This document shows, piece by piece, positions 1-7,256 of a stretch of 55,854 nt of DNA. The notes under the pieces were generated by a model, which worked only from the letters and a program-made list of their open reading frames with translations, was not told the origin of the DNA and searched no databases. Origin of the DNA: Pelagibacteraceae bacterium AG-404-P07 (GTDB lineage: Bacteria; Pseudomonadota; Alphaproteobacteria; Pelagibacterales; Pelagibacteraceae); the NCBI GenBank assembly GCA_003216235.1, contig QCJE01000006.1:1-55854 (forward strand), read 5' to 3'. Numbering within the stretch: the stretch's first letter is position 1; each line of letters opens with the position of its first letter. The position numbers and the translations under genes are program-made.

Positions 1-355
1 TATATAATAGTCCGGCGAGTCGTCTCATTAAGCTTGTTTCATATATATCAGCTTCTTTATTTGAATAAATAATTCTCCACAATGTTTCAACAATCTTTAT
101 TTTGTTGTCATCATTCATTTTTTTTACTTCTTTAGTAAAATCTAAAATTTGATTTGAATTAGACTCAATTTTTTTTCCTTCAAAAATAATTTGTTGAATA
201 TTTTCTTCGTTAATACCAATTTCTAAAAGTGCTTGTATAATGATTTTTTCCTCGTTTTTTGAATAATCTTGATCAATTTTTGCAGCATGTATCAATAATG
301 CTGCAACTTTGATAAAATTTTGATTTACTTCATTTTTTTCATTTTTGAAAAACAT
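1..355 (-). CDS. TerB-like (tellurite resistance B family) protein, C-terminus cut by window edge
   Basis: The reading frame opens at ATG 355 and runs off the left edge after about 118 codons, so only the N-terminal part is visible. It is helical and acidic and starts MFFKNEKNEVNQNFIKVAAL. The segments AALLIHAAKIDQDYS and LWRIIYSNKEADIYE are the two acidic loop-helix motifs typical of the TerB family, and they are followed by a RRLAGLL segment near residues 111-117. TerB proteins bind metal through such acidic loops. Stand-alone alphaproteobacterial versions have no assigned function, and real tellurite resistance is not implied. The start lies 6 nt after the helicase stop on the same strand, so the two are probably cotranscribed. 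Confidence 0.75.
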   Translation of the reverse strand, partial: MFFKNEKNEVNQNFIKVAALLIHAAKIDQDYSKNEEKIIIQALLEIGINEENIQQIIFEGKKIESNSNQILDFTKEVKKMNDDNKIKIVETLWRIIYSNKEADIYETSLMRRLAGLLY

Positions 356-361
356 AATCTA

Positions 362-2839
362 TTAACTTAATCGCAGATCTTTTAAAATACCAAAAGGGCT
401 CTCTTTTTTGCCTTTTTTATCAAAAGTTTTTTTGAAAACTTTTTTAGGAGAATATCTAAAATATATATTCTCCTCTTTTTCAGTAATCTTATAATGCATA
501 TTCTTTAAAAGCTTTTTAAAGTTTTCTTTATTACAACCTAAAAGGTTAAGCATTTCTGGAATCATTTTAATTTCTTTACTTTCTATTTTGTCAGAATTTA
601 TTATTTGTACAAATAACCTTTCAAGAATATCTATTCTTACATAAAGATCATTAAATTTTTCAAAACCACAAAGAAGCATAAAATTTTTATTCAGTTTTTT
701 GTCATCTAAAAAATTTAAACCGAATTTTGGTGGTTTTAAATTGAAGTATTTTTGATGATAATTTTTCCAAAGCAAAGTTCTCAGCGATACAGCATCTGGC
801 TTAATTAGTTTAAATAAAAAAATATGATATCTTCCAAATTTTACTCCAAGTTCTCTTAAAACTTTTCTATCATTTTGTTCCAAGTTTTTTACATATTCGG
901 TAACGTTTTCTCTTTTAATTACTCCATTATTTTCATAAAGCCTATAAGCTAAAGCTTTTATAGATGAATTTTTGTCTTTTAGATTTTTTAAATCAATAAG
1001 GCTCTTTAGCACTGTATCAATTTTATCTTTAATCCATTTATTAATAAATTCCATTAGCTTTTGTTTTTGATTTTGTTCTAAAATGTCATCAACGATTAAT
1101 TCAAAATTAGGATTTAAATAATCTTTTCCAGACATCAATTTTGCAATTGGAGAATTATTCCAGTAAATTTTAAAATCATCTTTTAGTTCTATTAGAGCTG
1201 ATTCAATTATAATTTGAATTCTTTTTTCGAGTTCTGGCCCAACAGTTTGTCGAGCTGCCTTTTTCAAAGATTTGATATCAGTCTCTAATGCTCCTTTTTT
1301 AAGATCTAGTTCTAACTTTAAACCATTAATTTTACCAATAAACTGATTATCAATTATCACTTCATTATTATTATTAATTTTCATGTCAAATTCCATATCT
1401 TGTTTTAAACCTCTAGCAAGTATACTTGCACGTTTATCAATAAATGTTTTGGTAAGCTCATCATGAAGTCTATCTGAAAGTTTATCTTCTAATAATTTTG
1501 TTTTTTCAATCCAATAGTTTTGGTTTTCTACCCAATTATTTTTATTTGAAACATAAGACCAAGTTCTTACATTTGCAATTCTATTTGATAGAGAATCTAC
1601 ATTTCCCTCTAATTTATCAAGTTTCATTAGTTGAATTCGCATATAATCATCAGTAATTTTACCTTTTTGACTATTAAGATACTTAAAAACATTGCTAATA
1701 ACTTCATAATGATTTCCAAAAGTCTTTTTAACAAAATCAGGTATTTGACAGCACTCCCACAATAGTTTTAATTTTTCTTGATCAAACTTAATATTTTGAA
1801 AGTTTTTTTCTCTTAAAAAAAACTTAAGAGCTTTTTCATCCTCACATTCGTGTATTTTTCGTAACCAGTTTTTTGATGGTTTTTCCTCTAAAGATTTAAT
1901 AAGTGATAAAGGATTATTGAAATTTAGATTAGAATTTCTCCAAAACAAAAATTGAATTTCTTCAAATTGATGTTTTTCAAGCAAATCAACTTCTTCAGCA
2001 TTTATCTCTCTACACTGTCCGGTAATTCCAAAACTACCATCATTTAAATATCTTCCTGCTCTTCCTGCAATTTGACCTATTTCTGATAAGTTTAATCGTC
2101 TTAATTTTTTTCCATCAAATTTTTTCAGATTAGAAAAATAAACATTATCTAAATCCATATTAATACCCATACCAATTGCATCTGTAGCAACTAAAAAATC
2201 AACATCTCCGGATTGATATAATTCAACTTGAGCATTTCTTGTTTTTGGGCTTAGAGATCCCATTACAATTGCTGCACCGCCCTTCTGTCTTCTAATTAAT
2301 TCTGCTATTGCATAAACTTCTTCTGCTGAAAATGCAATAATAGCTGTTTTTCTATTGATTCTTGAAATTTTTTTGTGACCTGAGTATGTAAGTTTTGACA
2401 AACGACTCCTATTTATAAATTCAATATCATCATTTAATTTTGAAATAATATTTTTAATAGTATTAGAACCCATTAACATCGTTAATTTATCTCCTCTTAA
2501 ATTGAGCAATCTTTCAGTAAAAATATGTCCCCGCTCATGATCAGCGCACATTTGTATTTCATCAACTCCAACAAAATCTAACTTTTTATCAATAGGCATA
2601 GACTCAACTGTACAAAGAAAATATTTTGCATTAGGTGGTATAATTTTTTCCTCGCCAGTAATTAAAGCAACTTTATCTAGGCTAATTTTTTTTGTTACTT
2701 TGTCATAGACCTCTCTAGCCAATAACCTTAAAGGAAAACCAATCATTCCAGTATCAAAAGACAACATAGTTTCGATTGCTAAATGAGTTTTACCTGTATT
2801 TGTAGGACCTAAAATTGCAGTAATTTTATTTTTTGTCAT
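362..2839 (-). CDS. SUV3/MgpS-like superfamily 2 ATP-dependent RNA/DNA helicase
   Basis: An 825-residue protein with an N-terminal SF2 helicase core. Walker A is GPTNTGKT at residues 11-18, the Walker B equivalent is DEIQ at 93-96 followed by a CADHERGHIFTERLL stretch, and motif VI is QIAGRAGR at 256-263. The degenerate Walker A and the DEIQ box are hallmarks of the SUV3 mitochondrial RNA helicase branch. Alphaproteobacteria keep a long homologue with an extra, poorly characterised C-terminal region, as here (about residues 300-825, lysine-rich and helical). In-frame stops precede ATG 2839 and no upstream ATG is available, so this start is favoured. The likely role is RNA unwinding or turnover, inferred from the family. 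It is transcribed towards the TerB-like gene. Confidence 0.88.
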   Translation of the reverse strand: MTKNKITAILGPTNTGKTHLAIETMLSFDTGMIGFPLRLLAREVYDKVTKKISLDKVALITGEEKIIPPNAKYFLCTVESMPIDKKLDFVGVDEIQMCADHERGHIFTERLLNLRGDKLTMLMGSNTIKNIISKLNDDIEFINRSRLSKLTYSGHKKISRINRKTAIIAFSAEEVYAIAELIRRQKGGAAIVMGSLSPKTRNAQVELYQSGDVDFLVATDAIGMGINMDLDNVYFSNLKKFDGKKLRRLNLSEIGQIAGRAGRYLNDGSFGITGQCREINAEEVDLLEKHQFEEIQFLFWRNSNLNFNNPLSLIKSLEEKPSKNWLRKIHECEDEKALKFFLREKNFQNIKFDQEKLKLLWECCQIPDFVKKTFGNHYEVISNVFKYLNSQKGKITDDYMRIQLMKLDKLEGNVDSLSNRIANVRTWSYVSNKNNWVENQNYWIEKTKLLEDKLSDRLHDELTKTFIDKRASILARGLKQDMEFDMKINNNNEVIIDNQFIGKINGLKLELDLKKGALETDIKSLKKAARQTVGPELEKRIQIIIESALIELKDDFKIYWNNSPIAKLMSGKDYLNPNFELIVDDILEQNQKQKLMEFINKWIKDKIDTVLKSLIDLKNLKDKNSSIKALAYRLYENNGVIKRENVTEYVKNLEQNDRKVLRELGVKFGRYHIFLFKLIKPDAVSLRTLLWKNYHQKYFNLKPPKFGLNFLDDKKLNKNFMLLCGFEKFNDLYVRIDILERLFVQIINSDKIESKEIKMIPEMLNLLGCNKENFKKLLKNMHYKITEKEENIYFRYSPKKVFKKTFDKKGKKESPFGILKDLRLS

Positions 2840-2881
2840 TTCTATCTTTGGTGTATCTTTTTTTTTATCTACCAGATATTG

Positions 2882-2909
2882 TTAGTCTCAAAGAACAAAA
2901 ATAGACTAA
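2882..2909. repeat. Inverted repeat upstream of the helicase gene
   Basis: TTAGTCT at 2882-2888 is mirrored by AGACTAA at 2903-2909, giving perfect 7-bp arms around a 14-nt loop. It lies about 45 bp upstream of the helicase ATG (2839), inside its presumed 5' leader. It could be a weak RNA hairpin or a protein-binding site. There is no T-tract to make it a convincing terminator for the thioesterase upstream. Confidence 0.35.
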
Positions 2910-2915
2910 AACATG

Positions 2916-2926
2916 ACCGAATCGGT
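2916..2926. repeat. Short GC-richer palindrome in the helicase leader
   Basis: ACCGA at 2916-2920 and TCGGT at 2922-2926 form an 11-bp palindrome around a single central base. It stands out because the surrounding 170-bp spacer is almost entirely A/T. A dimeric-regulator half-site pair is possible, but nothing in the sequence identifies the factor. Confidence 0.3.
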
Positions 2927-3012
2927 AGGATAAAAGTTCTCATTTTAAATTTTTTAAGAATTTTAACACAAATAAATAAATTTTTATAATAATAAATCTG
3001 AGAAGAACTAGT

Positions 3013-3438
3013 TTAACCGCCAGGACCTAAATCTGATGGTTTAACTTTTAAAATTTTCCAAACACCTGAGGCAGATGTAATAATTTTATTGTTACATTTC
3101 AGCTCACAAAATAAAAAAACCAATGTTTTTGTTTTTTTTAAAATTTTTACATTACCAATTATTTCATCACCTATTTTTGATGCTCCAATAAATTTTAGGT
3201 CTAATGAAATGGTTACACAAGGAGCATTATCTGCAGAACGATGTGCCGCTGTACCAGCACCTGCATCTACTAAAGCTGATAAATATCCTCCGTGAGTAAT
3301 ACCAGCAGCATTTAAATGATTTTTATTAATAATCGATTTAAATTCATATTTTGTTTCAGATATATTTCTAAATAAAACACCACCATTGTGCTTCATAAAA
3401 CCTTGTTTTAAACTAATTTGTTCAAATTTTTCAGACAT
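3013..3438 (-). CDS. PaaI-family hotdog-fold acyl-CoA thioesterase
   Basis: A 141-residue single-domain protein of normal length for the PaaI / YdiI thioesterase family. The family signature is clear: THGG at residues 48-51 followed by an SALVDAGAGTAA helix whose Asp58 is the usual catalytic acid. These enzymes hydrolyse acyl-CoA or aryl-CoA thioesters, and substrates cannot be read from sequence. The start codon follows 6 nt after the stop of the 32-residue membrane protein gene at 3445-3543, so the two are probably one transcript. The C-terminus is a short glycine/proline tail. Confidence 0.88.
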   Translation of the reverse strand: MSEKFEQISLKQGFMKHNGGVLFRNISETKYEFKSIINKNHLNAAGITHGGYLSALVDAGAGTAAHRSADNAPCVTISLDLKFIGASKIGDEIIGNVKILKKTKTLVFLFCELKCNNKIITSASGVWKILKVKPSDLGPGG

Positions 3439-3444
3439 AATTTT

Positions 3445-3543
3445 TTATAATACAAAAGTTAGAATTAATAAAATTATAAATATGATCAGAAAAAAATATA
3501 TTACAGACTTTTGAAGAGGGGCTTTTGTAAACCATTTAAACAT
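3445..3543 (-). CDS. Small single-pass membrane protein, 32 residues, unknown function
   Basis: A short frame runs from ATG 3543 to TAA at 3445 and encodes MFKWFTKAPLQKSVIYFFLI followed by a continuing hydrophobic stretch. The architecture is a short basic N-terminus (K3, K7, K12) and one hydrophobic helix of about 18-20 residues covering the rest of the protein. It sits between tRNA-Arg and the thioesterase on the same strand, with a 6-nt gap to the thioesterase start and a weak AAGAA ribosome site upstream. That spacing and the clean hydrophobic composition argue for a translated microprotein. I do not recognise a family and assign no function. Confidence 0.5.
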   Translation of the reverse strand: MFKWFTKAPLQKSVIYFFLIIFIILLILTFVL

Positions 3544-3556
3544 ATTAATTCTTTTT

Positions 3557-3633
3557 TGGTGCGCCTGCTAGGAGTCGAACCCAGAGCCTCCTGGTCCGTA
3601 GCCAAGCGCTCTATCCAATTGAGCTACAGGCGC
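3557..3633 (-). tRNA. tRNA-Arg (anticodon ACG)
   Basis: On the minus strand the acceptor arms GCGCCTG and CAGGCGC pair perfectly, followed by discriminator A and an encoded CCA (complement of 3557-3559). The D arm is GCTC...GAGC, the anticodon stem CTTGG/CCAGG encloses loop CTACGGA with anticodon ACG, and the T loop is TTCGACT. Total length is 77 nt. The 5' end faces the accessory cassette that begins at 3764; the 3' end faces away from it. Confidence 0.96.
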
Positions 3634-3686
3634 ATTTTAATTTAATTTAATTATTGTATAATAAATATTAATGTATTTTAACAATT

Positions 3687-3708
3687 AAGACAAATTTAAG
3701 ACAAATTT
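3687..3708. repeat. Tandem 11-bp duplication upstream of the sugar-acid cassette
   Basis: AAGACAAATTT occurs twice back to back, at 3687-3697 and 3698-3708. The second copy overlaps the left-hand 27-bp direct repeat (3692-3718). It could be a duplicated regulator site or a slippage product at a recombination junction. It lies 56-77 bp upstream of the first cassette ATG. Confidence 0.5.
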
Positions 3709-3718
3709 TAAATTTTAT
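3692..3718. repeat. Left copy of a 27-bp direct repeat bracketing the 3764-10323 cassette
   Basis: The segment reads AAATTTAAG, then A, then CAAATTTTAAATTTTAT. The same 27 bases recur at 10375-10401 with one substitution (A to G at the tenth position). This copy precedes the first cassette gene by 45 bp, and the other copy ends on the thiolase start codon. The sequence is AT-rich, which raises the chance of coincidence, but its position at both edges of an accessory block makes a recombination or duplication scar plausible. Confidence 0.5.
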
Positions 3719-3763
3719 ATAAATAATATTAAAAATAACATAGATGACTATACTAAAAATCTA

Positions 3764-6220
3764 ATGAGTAAAAAAAATTGTGCAATTATTTTGGGTGCAG
3801 GACCTACCGGATTAATAACAGCTTGGAAACTGCTTCAAGCAGGATGGAATGTAAAAATAATCGAAAAAAAAAATATAACTGGAGGATTGTGTAGGTCCTG
3901 GAGAAGAAAGGGTTTTATAATGGATACTGGTCCACACATATTTCATACTCCCGATAATATACTTAAGTCATTTTGGAAAAAAAATTTTGGTGATTTATTA
4001 ATTGAAGGAAAATTTAGCTGTAAAAATGTTCAAGGTAAAAATTTTGATCAATTTTATGATTATCCTCTTTCAATAGAAGGTTTGAGACAATTTAATAATA
4101 AAACTAGAGTTAAGATTAAAAAAGAATTAAAAAGTTGTAACAAAAAAGATCAAAGATACAAAGCTAAAAATTATCAAGAATATATAGACTCTTTTATAGG
4201 ACCAACATTACGAAAAATGTTTTTTGAAAAATATCCTCAAAAAATTTGGGGTATAAGTACAAAAAAAATGACACCAGATTGGGCACCAAATAGAATTAAA
4301 TTTAGAGAAAAAATTTTGCCTTTTTATCATGAACAGTATGTGGCGGTAGGAAAATATGGAACAGGATGTCTTTATGATAGAATTAAAAATTTTATTTTAA
4401 AATTAGGTGGAAAATTTTTGTTAAATGAAAATGTAATTAATTTTAAATCAGAAGATGGTAAAATTATTGAGATTTTAACTAATAAAAAAACTTATAAAAT
4501 AAAAAATAATGAAGTTGTGATTTCAACATTGCCAATCAGTATAACTTCAAGACTTTTAGGTAAAAAAAATCAACTTAAATTTAGGGGCATATGTTCAGTA
4601 TATTTATTTTATAAACAAAATCAAATTTTACCAAAAAATCATCATTGGTTATATTTTGATTCAGAAAAACTTCTTTTTAATAGAGTTACTGAAAATAAAA
4701 AAATGTCAAAGTTTGTAGCACCAAAAAATAAATCTTATTTGACAGCAGAGATAACTTATACCCAAGGAGATAAATTTTCAAAATTAAAACCAAAAGAGAT
4801 TATTAATATAGTTAAGAAACAGATGGCTCAGACTGGGATTGTAGATAATAAAAAATTGATTGATGCTAGTATTAATTTTGAACCTTTTGTTTATCCTGTG
4901 CAGTTTTCAGATTATAAAGAGGAGGTTATGAGGGTTAAAAGTTTTGTCGAGAATTTTGATAACCTTTTTTCTATTGGAGCTGGAGGAGAATTTAATTATG
5001 CTGATAGTCAAATTCTTTTTCATAAATCCTTCGATTTAGTAAACAGTCTTGTAAATAGACATAATAATTTTACAAATGAATCTAAAAATATAAATACAGT
5101 AAATTTGAATAAGAGTGTTAAGATTGCAGATAAAGTGATTGGTCCAGGAAATAAAACCTTTATTATTGCAGAGGCAGGATTAAATCATAATGGAAATCTA
5201 AATATTGCAAAAAAACTAATTGATAATGCTAAAAAGACCAAATGTGATGCAATAAAATTTCAATCTTTTTTACCTGACAGTAGAGTTTCTAGATTTGTTA
5301 AATCAGAAAAATATGCAGAAAAAATTATTGGAACTCAAGAGAGTATAAGTGAATTATTTGAGAGATTAAGCCTGAATTTTAAGACACAAAAAACTATCTT
5401 TAGTTATGCAAAAAAGAGAAAAATAGTGATTTTTTCAACACCGTTCGATTTTGAAAGTGCAGATTTTTTAGACAAATTGGGTGTAGCAGCTTTTAAAATA
5501 GCGTCTGCAGATTTAGTAAATATTCCTCTGATAAAACATGTTTCAAAAAAATTTAAACCAGTAATTATATCTACGGGTATGTCAAAAATATCAGAAATAG
5601 ATGACGCTGTTGAAGCAGTTAAATCCACAGGGAATAAAAATCTTATATTATTACATTGCAACTCTTCATATCCATCAACATATTCAGAAGTTAATTTGAG
5701 ATTTATGGATACAATTAGAAAAATGTATAATATTCCAGTTGGTTTTTCTGATCATACGACTGATTTACTTTCCTCAAAAGTAGCTATTTCAAGAGGTGCA
5801 AATGTTATTGAAAGACATTTTACATTAAATAAAAAAATGGAGGGACCAGACCATATATTATCATCAGATGAAAAAGAAATGTCTGAACTAGTTAAATTTA
5901 AAAAAAATTACAATAGATGGAAGTTACTGATCAAAAAAGATTTTAAAAAAATAAGTATCAATGAAAGCATTAAATTATTATTAGGAAACGGTTTAAAAAA
6001 AATTCAACCCAATGAATATATTACTATAAATTCACAGAAAAAAAGTATTTATGCAAAAAAGGATATAAAAAAAGGTGAAAAATTTTCAAAAGATAATATT
6101 TGTATAAAAGGACCAGTAGCTGGCTTAATGCCAAAGTATTATGAAATTATAGTTGGCAGAAAAGCTGTAAGGAATGTAAAAACAGATTATCCTGTTACTT
6201 GGGATAATATTCTTAAATAA
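3764..6220 (+). CDS. Fusion protein: FAD-dependent amine-oxidase/UDP-galactopyranose-mutase-like oxidoreductase + NeuB-type sialic acid synthase + SAF domain
   Basis: An 818-residue fusion. Residues 1-445 form a FAD Rossmann oxidoreductase: LGAGPTGLITAWKLL near the N-terminus, then GGLCR and DTGPHIFHT, resembling UDP-galactopyranose mutase and protoporphyrinogen-oxidase-like enzymes. Residues about 455-720 are a NeuB synthase with IIAEAGLNHNGN, KFQSF, HCNSSYPS, VGFSDHTTD, IERHFTL and GPDHILS, so both metal-binding histidines (SDH and ERH) are kept. Residues about 755-818 are the SAF/antifreeze-like domain that normally ends NeuB. NeuB enzymes condense phosphoenolpyruvate with an amino sugar to give a nonulosonate. 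The FAD domain's substrate is unknown. The gene starts a cassette whose next start follows after 1 nt. The DNA has many A runs. The domain calls are secure; the pathway role is inferred. Confidence 0.88.
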   Translation: MSKKNCAIILGAGPTGLITAWKLLQAGWNVKIIEKKNITGGLCRSWRRKGFIMDTGPHIFHTPDNILKSFWKKNFGDLLIEGKFSCKNVQGKNFDQFYDYPLSIEGLRQFNNKTRVKIKKELKSCNKKDQRYKAKNYQEYIDSFIGPTLRKMFFEKYPQKIWGISTKKMTPDWAPNRIKFREKILPFYHEQYVAVGKYGTGCLYDRIKNFILKLGGKFLLNENVINFKSEDGKIIEILTNKKTYKIKNNEVVISTLPISITSRLLGKKNQLKFRGICSVYLFYKQNQILPKNHHWLYFDSEKLLFNRVTENKKMSKFVAPKNKSYLTAEITYTQGDKFSKLKPKEIINIVKKQMAQTGIVDNKKLIDASINFEPFVYPVQFSDYKEEVMRVKSFVENFDNLFSIGAGGEFNYADSQILFHKSFDLVNSLVNRHNNFTNESKNINTVNLNKSVKIADKVIGPGNKTFIIAEAGLNHNGNLNIAKKLIDNAKKTKCDAIKFQSFLPDSRVSRFVKSEKYAEKIIGTQESISELFERLSLNFKTQKTIFSYAKKRKIVIFSTPFDFESADFLDKLGVAAFKIASADLVNIPLIKHVSKKFKPVIISTGMSKISEIDDAVEAVKSTGNKNLILLHCNSSYPSTYSEVNLRFMDTIRKMYNIPVGFSDHTTDLLSSKVAISRGANVIERHFTLNKKMEGPDHILSSDEKEMSELVKFKKNYNRWKLLIKKDFKKISINESIKLLLGNGLKKIQPNEYITINSQKKSIYAKKDIKKGEKFSKDNICIKGPVAGLMPKYYEIIVGRKAVRNVKTDYPVTWDNILK

Positions 6221-6221
6221 A

Positions 6222-7256
6222 ATGTTTTTAAAAAATTTAAAAAAAAAATATTTAGAGGCAAAAATACTTGCAAAAAAAAAAGGAAAAAAAATTGCTTTTA
6301 TAATAGGAAATACAATTAAAATTGAAAAAGGAAACTATTATTTTACGCCACCACGGATAACCGATAAACTAGTTCTTTTTGGAATTATTGTTTTCAGAGA
6401 GTCTATAGCTATAGATGCATGTAAATATCTAGATGGTAAGGTAGATATCATTTTTGCAGATGGTGAAAAAAAAATATTTCCAAAAAAAAGTGGTGCTCCT
6501 GGAAATATAGAAAGGCGCGTTAGAGAAAGAGTAAAAAAATCAAAAGTATATATTTATAAGGGAAATGACTTAACTGTAGACTCAGTAGATTTAATCGTTA
6601 GTCAATATTTTAATAAAGATTTGAGAGGAGTAGCTGGCAAAAAAATTGGTATCATAGGAGCTGGAAATATAGGATCTAAAATTGGATTATTTATGACAGA
6701 ATTGGGTGCCAAAGTTTTTCTAAACCGAAGAAATAAAAAAAAATTAAAATGTATTGTAAATGCTATAAATTATTTGAAACCTCAGAATACTAGAGAGAAA
6801 GCAAAAATAGCGAATAAAATATTTGCTGCAAAAAATTCTGATGTTTTAATTGGTTCGACTGACGGAAAATCAGTAATAGATGAAAAAATGGTTAACTTAA
6901 TGAAAAAAAAATCAATTATTATAGATGCTGGTAAAGGAACTTTAACTGAAAATGCAATTAGAAAAGCAATTGAGAGGAAAATAGAAATTTTTAGAGTTGA
7001 TATTTTTCCTTCACTTGAGGGCCTAATTTCAAAAACATTTTCAATGGAAAAACAAATAAGTAAATTATTAAAAAATAAAAAAATTGAAAATATAAATATT
7101 TTTAACTCTGGAAAATTAGGTAAATATGGTGATTTAATTGTTGATGATATTGATAATATAAATTTAGTTTATGGTATTTGTGATGGTAAAGGAGATTTTT
7201 TAAGAAAGGTGCCCAAAAAATACAAAGTTTTGATTAGAAGAATCTTAAATAAATGA
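6222..7256 (+). CDS. NAD(P)-binding Rossmann-fold dehydrogenase-like protein of unknown substrate
   Basis: A 344-residue protein I cannot place in a named enzyme family. The clear feature is a dinucleotide-binding segment KKIGIIGAGNIGSKIG with GAGNIG at residues 146-151, followed by GAKVFLNRRNKKK, where the basic residues after the second strand hint at NADP. A later stretch, IIIDAGKGTLTENAIRKAI, resembles the hydroxyacid-dehydrogenase / adenosylhomocysteinase-type fold. The first 130 residues are a separate, lysine-rich domain with no motif I recognise. It is sandwiched between two NeuB-containing fusions: the start is 1 nt after the previous stop and the stop overlaps the next start as ATGA. 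An oxidoreductase step on the same sugar intermediate is the most economical inference. Confidence 0.7.
   Translation: MFLKNLKKKYLEAKILAKKKGKKIAFIIGNTIKIEKGNYYFTPPRITDKLVLFGIIVFRESIAIDACKYLDGKVDIIFADGEKKIFPKKSGAPGNIERRVRERVKKSKVYIYKGNDLTVDSVDLIVSQYFNKDLRGVAGKKIGIIGAGNIGSKIGLFMTELGAKVFLNRRNKKKLKCIVNAINYLKPQNTREKAKIANKIFAAKNSDVLIGSTDGKSVIDEKMVNLMKKKSIIIDAGKGTLTENAIRKAIERKIEIFRVDIFPSLEGLISKTFSMEKQISKLLKNKKIENINIFNSGKLGKYGDLIVDDIDNINLVYGICDGKGDFLRKVPKKYKVLIRRILNK

Noticed and set aside
1-355. Tellurite resistance phenotype
   Set aside because: TerB-like domains are widespread outside ter operons, and no other ter gene is nearby.
3557-3763. Classic tRNA-targeted integration of the cassette
   Set aside because: Integrases usually recombine at the tRNA 3' end. 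The cassette is on the 5' side of tRNA-Arg, no tRNA 3'-end duplicate is seen at 10324-10399, and no integrase gene is present.
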